Source: Orobanche coerulescens
Taxonomy: Eukaryota; Streptophyta; Magnoliopsida; Lamiales; Orobanchaceae
Direction of reading: 5' to 3'
Assembly: GCA_033398695.1 (NCBI GenBank)
Contig: CM065812.1
Span: forward strand, 140,312,858-140,376,857
Length of the DNA: 64,000 bases
Below, piece after piece: positions 61,011-64,000 of the stretch. The notes under the pieces are model-generated. The model made no database searches and was not told the origin of the DNA. It saw only the letters and a program-made list of their open reading frames with translations. Each line of letters begins with the position of its first letter. Positions within the stretch are counted from its first letter, which is position 1. Made by a program: the position numbers and the translations under genes.

Positions 61011-61367
61011 GCGGGAGCAGGGGTCTCTGTGCAAATAGGCGAAATCCCGAGGGCTGGAGTGCAACCGTCGGGGGGGACACATTAAATGCAGTCCTCGAAA
61101 CCTGCGTACCCGTCTTTTCGAGGGCACGCCAGGCGACAAGTCTGACAAAACCGTCGGACTCCAACAATGGTAGCACGACGCGTGTCCTTGCAACGTTTCA
61201 AGAGCCCACCTCCACTTCCCGCTATTTTCAGCGCATAAGGAGATCGTCCGGGTTCGAAATCAAATCATCCAAGCAACGATCGTCGTTATCATAAGCAGAC
61301 GAGTCAATCGTCTAAAACAGGCGATCGCCAAGAGTGCCACCTCACCCCATGTTTTCAACATCGGAGC

Positions 61368-61381
61368 GAGCTGGGGGCAAT
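61368..61381 (+). other. Tat polypurine tract
   Basis: GAGCTGGGGGCAAT directly precedes the 3' LTR start at 61382. Tat elements typically have such a tract. Confidence 0.88.
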
Positions 61382-61762
61382 TGTTGTGCGGCGAATTATA
61401 CGCCTCGATGGCGATCGGCAAGATGGTCAGAATCCAGTCAAAGAAGACAGACACTATGCAAGCACCTGGCGATCGGCGTCTAAGGCGACCGTCTGTAGGC
61501 ATATGGCGATCACTTGATATCTGCCTGTAGACGATCGTACCATGCTGCGTGTGAACCCGACACCGGTCAAAGTCTTCGAAGACCGAATCTCGGACGTGGA
61601 CCCACGTGCAGATCCATAAAAGGCACCGCAAGATAAGGCCTTTGACCCCAGCCTGTCACCAGCCTTTCACCTACCGACAAGCCCGCCTAAAGGTACAAGG
61701 TGGGTCCTCCACAGACAGCTACTCAGGACGCGTGCAGGATTCCCATTGGCTCGCACAGCTGG
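61382..61762 (+). mobile_element. Tat 3' LTR, first part
   Basis: It starts TGTTGTGCGGCG and matches 41160-41541 closely until the family-D solo LTR interrupts it. It differs from the 5' LTR at several CTG sites (for example CCTGATGG versus CTCGATGG near the start). Confidence 0.9.
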
Positions 61763-63808
61763 TGTAACACCCCCAAGACATTCAGGGCATATTACAGTGC
61801 CGTGAACTCCACACTGTGGAATCCACCAGGCTAACGTACCAACAAGACCTTTGACAACGACAAACAATCATCAATAATACGACAATTCAAATAAGAGTAC
61901 AATCCGACAATAAAATCCAACACCAATCCATTTCCCAAAACAGGAACACAACATTAATAATTTTGAAACAAGAAGTACTCGAGTACTTAAATCAATTTTA
62001 TAATACAAAAGTCCCAAAACAAGACATCAAAAGTAATAGACTGAACTGAACACCAACAAATGACTACTGATCAGTATCATGCGTGCCCATCATCCTCATA
62101 CGGCTCAAGTGCTCGTTTGTCCCCACGATCGATACCTGAAATACAAAAAGTATTTCCCCCATTTAAGGGGTTAGCGACAACTGCTAGTGCAAGTACAATC
62201 TATTTGAACTACATTCTAATCAGATGAATATATGCGCCAAAAAGTCATTTTAGAAAACATTTTATATTCTGGAATATTTATGATGTACAATCACAAAACA
62301 CATTATCTCCAACAAATCACAATTCAAAGTTAACCGTTGGTACGAGACTCACGGCCACCGTACCCCGCAGAGCCCCGTCGGACATCCCTGAGTGGCTAAC
62401 CACAGTTCGCGATACGCACACTCACGGCAATACGTATCACTAGAGGCCCCGTCGGACCGTCCCTAGGTGAACATACACATAACCATCCACAACAACCACG
62501 ATACAGCCATAATTCAAATACTAGAACATGTAAACAAATGTAAAGTACTTGCCTTTGAGACATTCTTGAAGAAACGGAAGTGAAACACGACTACGAACGG
62601 TCCGGGTAGAAAACGACGGTTCCTAAACGAAGGATCAACATAGTTCAGTCCCAACGGACAACAATAACTGATTGGAATACACCCATAATCCTCGATTACA
62701 ATTCATGACAAAAACGTTCAATCGATACGGGCGAGGGTTTACGTAAGATCTCCCCGTATTAACAATTCGCGGATTAAAATAGAGAAAAACGGATTGGGAA
62801 TCACCCAATAACAATAATTAGTGAGGAATATCACAACATACTAGAATAATTCGAGTCCAATTAGCAAAAGCTGGAAAAACTCTCAAATTTGATGAGTTAG
62901 GGTTCTAGACGAAAATACCTTGAATTCGGACGATGGATGATGATTATGCTGATGATAATATGTTAACACGACTCTACGGTGCCGGAATTTGAAGAGAACT
63001 CCGATCAGTACCGGTGGAAATCGCGTCTGAGGTCGCACGTCGAAGAAACGAAGAGAAAAGTATAAAACTGCTGTTCTGAAACTACCCGCTGACTTATATA
63101 ATCTGTGAAGTTAGCGCTCGCTAACTGCCATATATAGCGCGCGCTAACGGGGCCGAGATAGGTCCAGTGGTTACTGCCACCATTCGTTAGCGTACGCTAA
63201 CAATAGGGAGTTAGCGTACGCTAAATGCATATCGGTAGCGCACGCAAGATAACAGGAGTAGCGTGCGCTACCTACACAGCAGTTCAGTACTGCTGATGTC
63301 ACATCAGCAGTAAGCTGCTGTCGAGGGTACAATACACGAAACGCACGACGAGACCAGAATCCAGGAACATGAACACGAAGCATACAAGACGACGGAACTA
63401 AGCGCTGAAAGAAAATATAATTCCGACCATCGGAGGGTCCGTAATGCGACAACGAAAATGAGATTCCCTAAACTATTAGGAAATTACAAAAATGGCCCAA
63501 GTGCCCGAAAATCACGAAAAGACGTCGGATTTACAAACTGAAAGTCTCAACACGACCAACTCAATCATACAAACTTGTGCAAACCGAGAAACAATGAAAA
63601 CGAACGAGTTTTACGAGAATCGAACGTTCATACGGCAAAACATGTCATAAAATGAAATTACGTGAAAACATCATCAAAGCTCGTCCAATTGGAAAAACTC
63701 CAAGAACAAAGTAGATTCAAAATGTCGAAACGGTTACAAGCAAGTCGATAAAAATAGACATACACCAAAAATAGAAACTGCTAAAAATGGAAAATTACGG
63801 ATATTACA
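61763..63808 (-). mobile_element. Family-D solo LTR (Tekay-type)
   Basis: This 2,046-bp LTR starts TGTAACACCCCCAAGAC and ends GGATATTACA. GCTGG duplications lie at 61758-61762 and 63809-63813. There is no internal domain, so it arose by LTR-LTR recombination. The ends match the other Tekay-type families but the body is distinct. It has no gene; short open frames are not credible. Confidence 0.92.
63091..63271 (-). promoter_or_regulatory. Family-D promoter region: TATATAAG plus TTAGCGTACGCTAA array
   Basis: TATATAAG lies at 63100-63093 on the minus strand. Directly upstream are six copies of a palindrome: 63111-63124, about 63134-63147, 63187-63200, 63211-63224, 63235-63246 (partial) and 63258-63271. 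Their consensus is TTAGCGYRCGCTAA. This is the clearest array-plus-TATA layout in the window. Confidence 0.7.
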
Positions 63809-63906
63809 GCTGGCTGCCAGCAGCAGCCTCGGACTTTAAGGAAACAGCCCCACGTGATAGGACGATCGCCCACATTAATATTTGTACTCCAAAGCATTCA
63901 AGCTCG
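63809..63906 (+). mobile_element. Tat 3' LTR, second part with internal deletions
   Basis: After the GCTGG duplication the Tat LTR resumes. Two blocks present in the 5' LTR are missing here: one after GATCGCCCA and one between ACTCCAAAG and CATTCAAGC. The LTR stops at GCTCGGG without its normal end. Confidence 0.8.
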
Positions 63907-64000
63907 GGAAAAACTCCAAGAACAAAGTAGATTCAAAATGTCGAAACGGTTACAAGCGAGACGATAAAAATAGACATACACCAAAAATGGAAACTGCTAA
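63907..64000 (-). repeat. Second copy of the family-D LTR terminal segment
   Basis: These 94 bases match 63691-63784 with only a few differences. The junction shares GG. The repeat distance is 216 bases and the unit contains the end of the solo LTR, the duplication and the Tat LTR piece. It continues beyond the window. Confidence 0.8.

Larger units (their letters stand above)
41160..63906 (+). mobile_element. Tat-lineage Ty3/gypsy retrotransposon, with two nested insertions
   Basis: It has TGTTGTGCGG LTR starts at 41160 and 61382, a TTGGCGC primer region, a single gag-pol frame with two RNase H regions (the second diagnostic for the Tat lineage), an antisense gene and a GAGCTGGGGGCAAT polypurine tract. 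Family C splits the second RNase H, and a solo LTR (family D) sits in the 3' LTR. Subtracting both leaves roughly 11.7 kb. GTACA precedes the 5' LTR, but the matching right-hand duplication was not found because the 3' LTR end is rearranged. Confidence 0.92.

Noticed and set aside
1..64000. Host plant genes between the elements
   Set aside because: Every long open frame is explained by gag, pol, the antisense gene, the extra SIRE gene or repeats; spacers are LTRs or leaders.

Overview
The window looks like repeat-rich nuclear DNA of a flowering plant. I see no host gene and no tRNA, rRNA or other RNA gene. Almost all of it is LTR retrotransposons nested inside each other. The evidence for a plant is: initiator-Met-tRNA primer binding sites (TGGTATCAGAGC type), long Tekay/Del-type chromovirus LTRs starting TGTAACACCCC on the + strand, a Tat-lineage Ty3/gypsy element with a second RNase H, and a SIRE-type Ty1/copia element with YVDDIIFG in its reverse transcriptase. 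I cannot name the species.

Layout, oldest layer first. Family B (minus strand) forms a tandem: a partial internal domain (1-1812), a full LTR (1813-4138), a gag-only internal domain (4139-7534) and a second LTR that starts at 7535. That second LTR was hit twice inside its own minisatellite. The first hit is a 32.7-kb block (8413-41089) flanked by GTACA duplications; the second is a Tat element starting at 41160.

The 32.7-kb block is family A (minus strand): four giant LTRs of about 4.7 kb, separated by three nearly identical internal pieces of only 388-389 bp. LTRs A1, A2 and A3 share one SIRE/copia insertion at the same base; it survives as a truncated LTR (A1), a solo LTR (A2) and a full 11.35-kb element (A3, 22136-33486). 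A4 has the empty site. The full SIRE copy has gag, a damaged pol, and a large extra 3' gene (28859-31887) preceded by a TATA box and a telo-box.

The Tat element (41160 to about 63906, plus strand) has one continuous gag-pol frame broken only by nonsense codons. Its second RNase H region was split by a complete Tekay chromovirus, family C (46378-55364, CCGAC duplication). Between pol and the 3' LTR it carries an antisense gene of four exons (60855-58178) with consistent splice sites and phases and its own TATA box. A solo Tekay-type LTR, family D (61763-63808, GCTGG duplication), sits in the Tat 3' LTR. The last 94 bases repeat part of that solo LTR.

The elements do not work together as a pathway. 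Autonomous elements (SIRE, Tat, family C) encode gag, protease, integrase, reverse transcriptase and RNase H; families A and B lack pol and could only move with enzymes supplied in trans. Every coding copy here is broken. Many differences between near-identical copies fall at CAG/CTG trinucleotides, which suggests residual long-read consensus errors, so some frameshifts may not be real.
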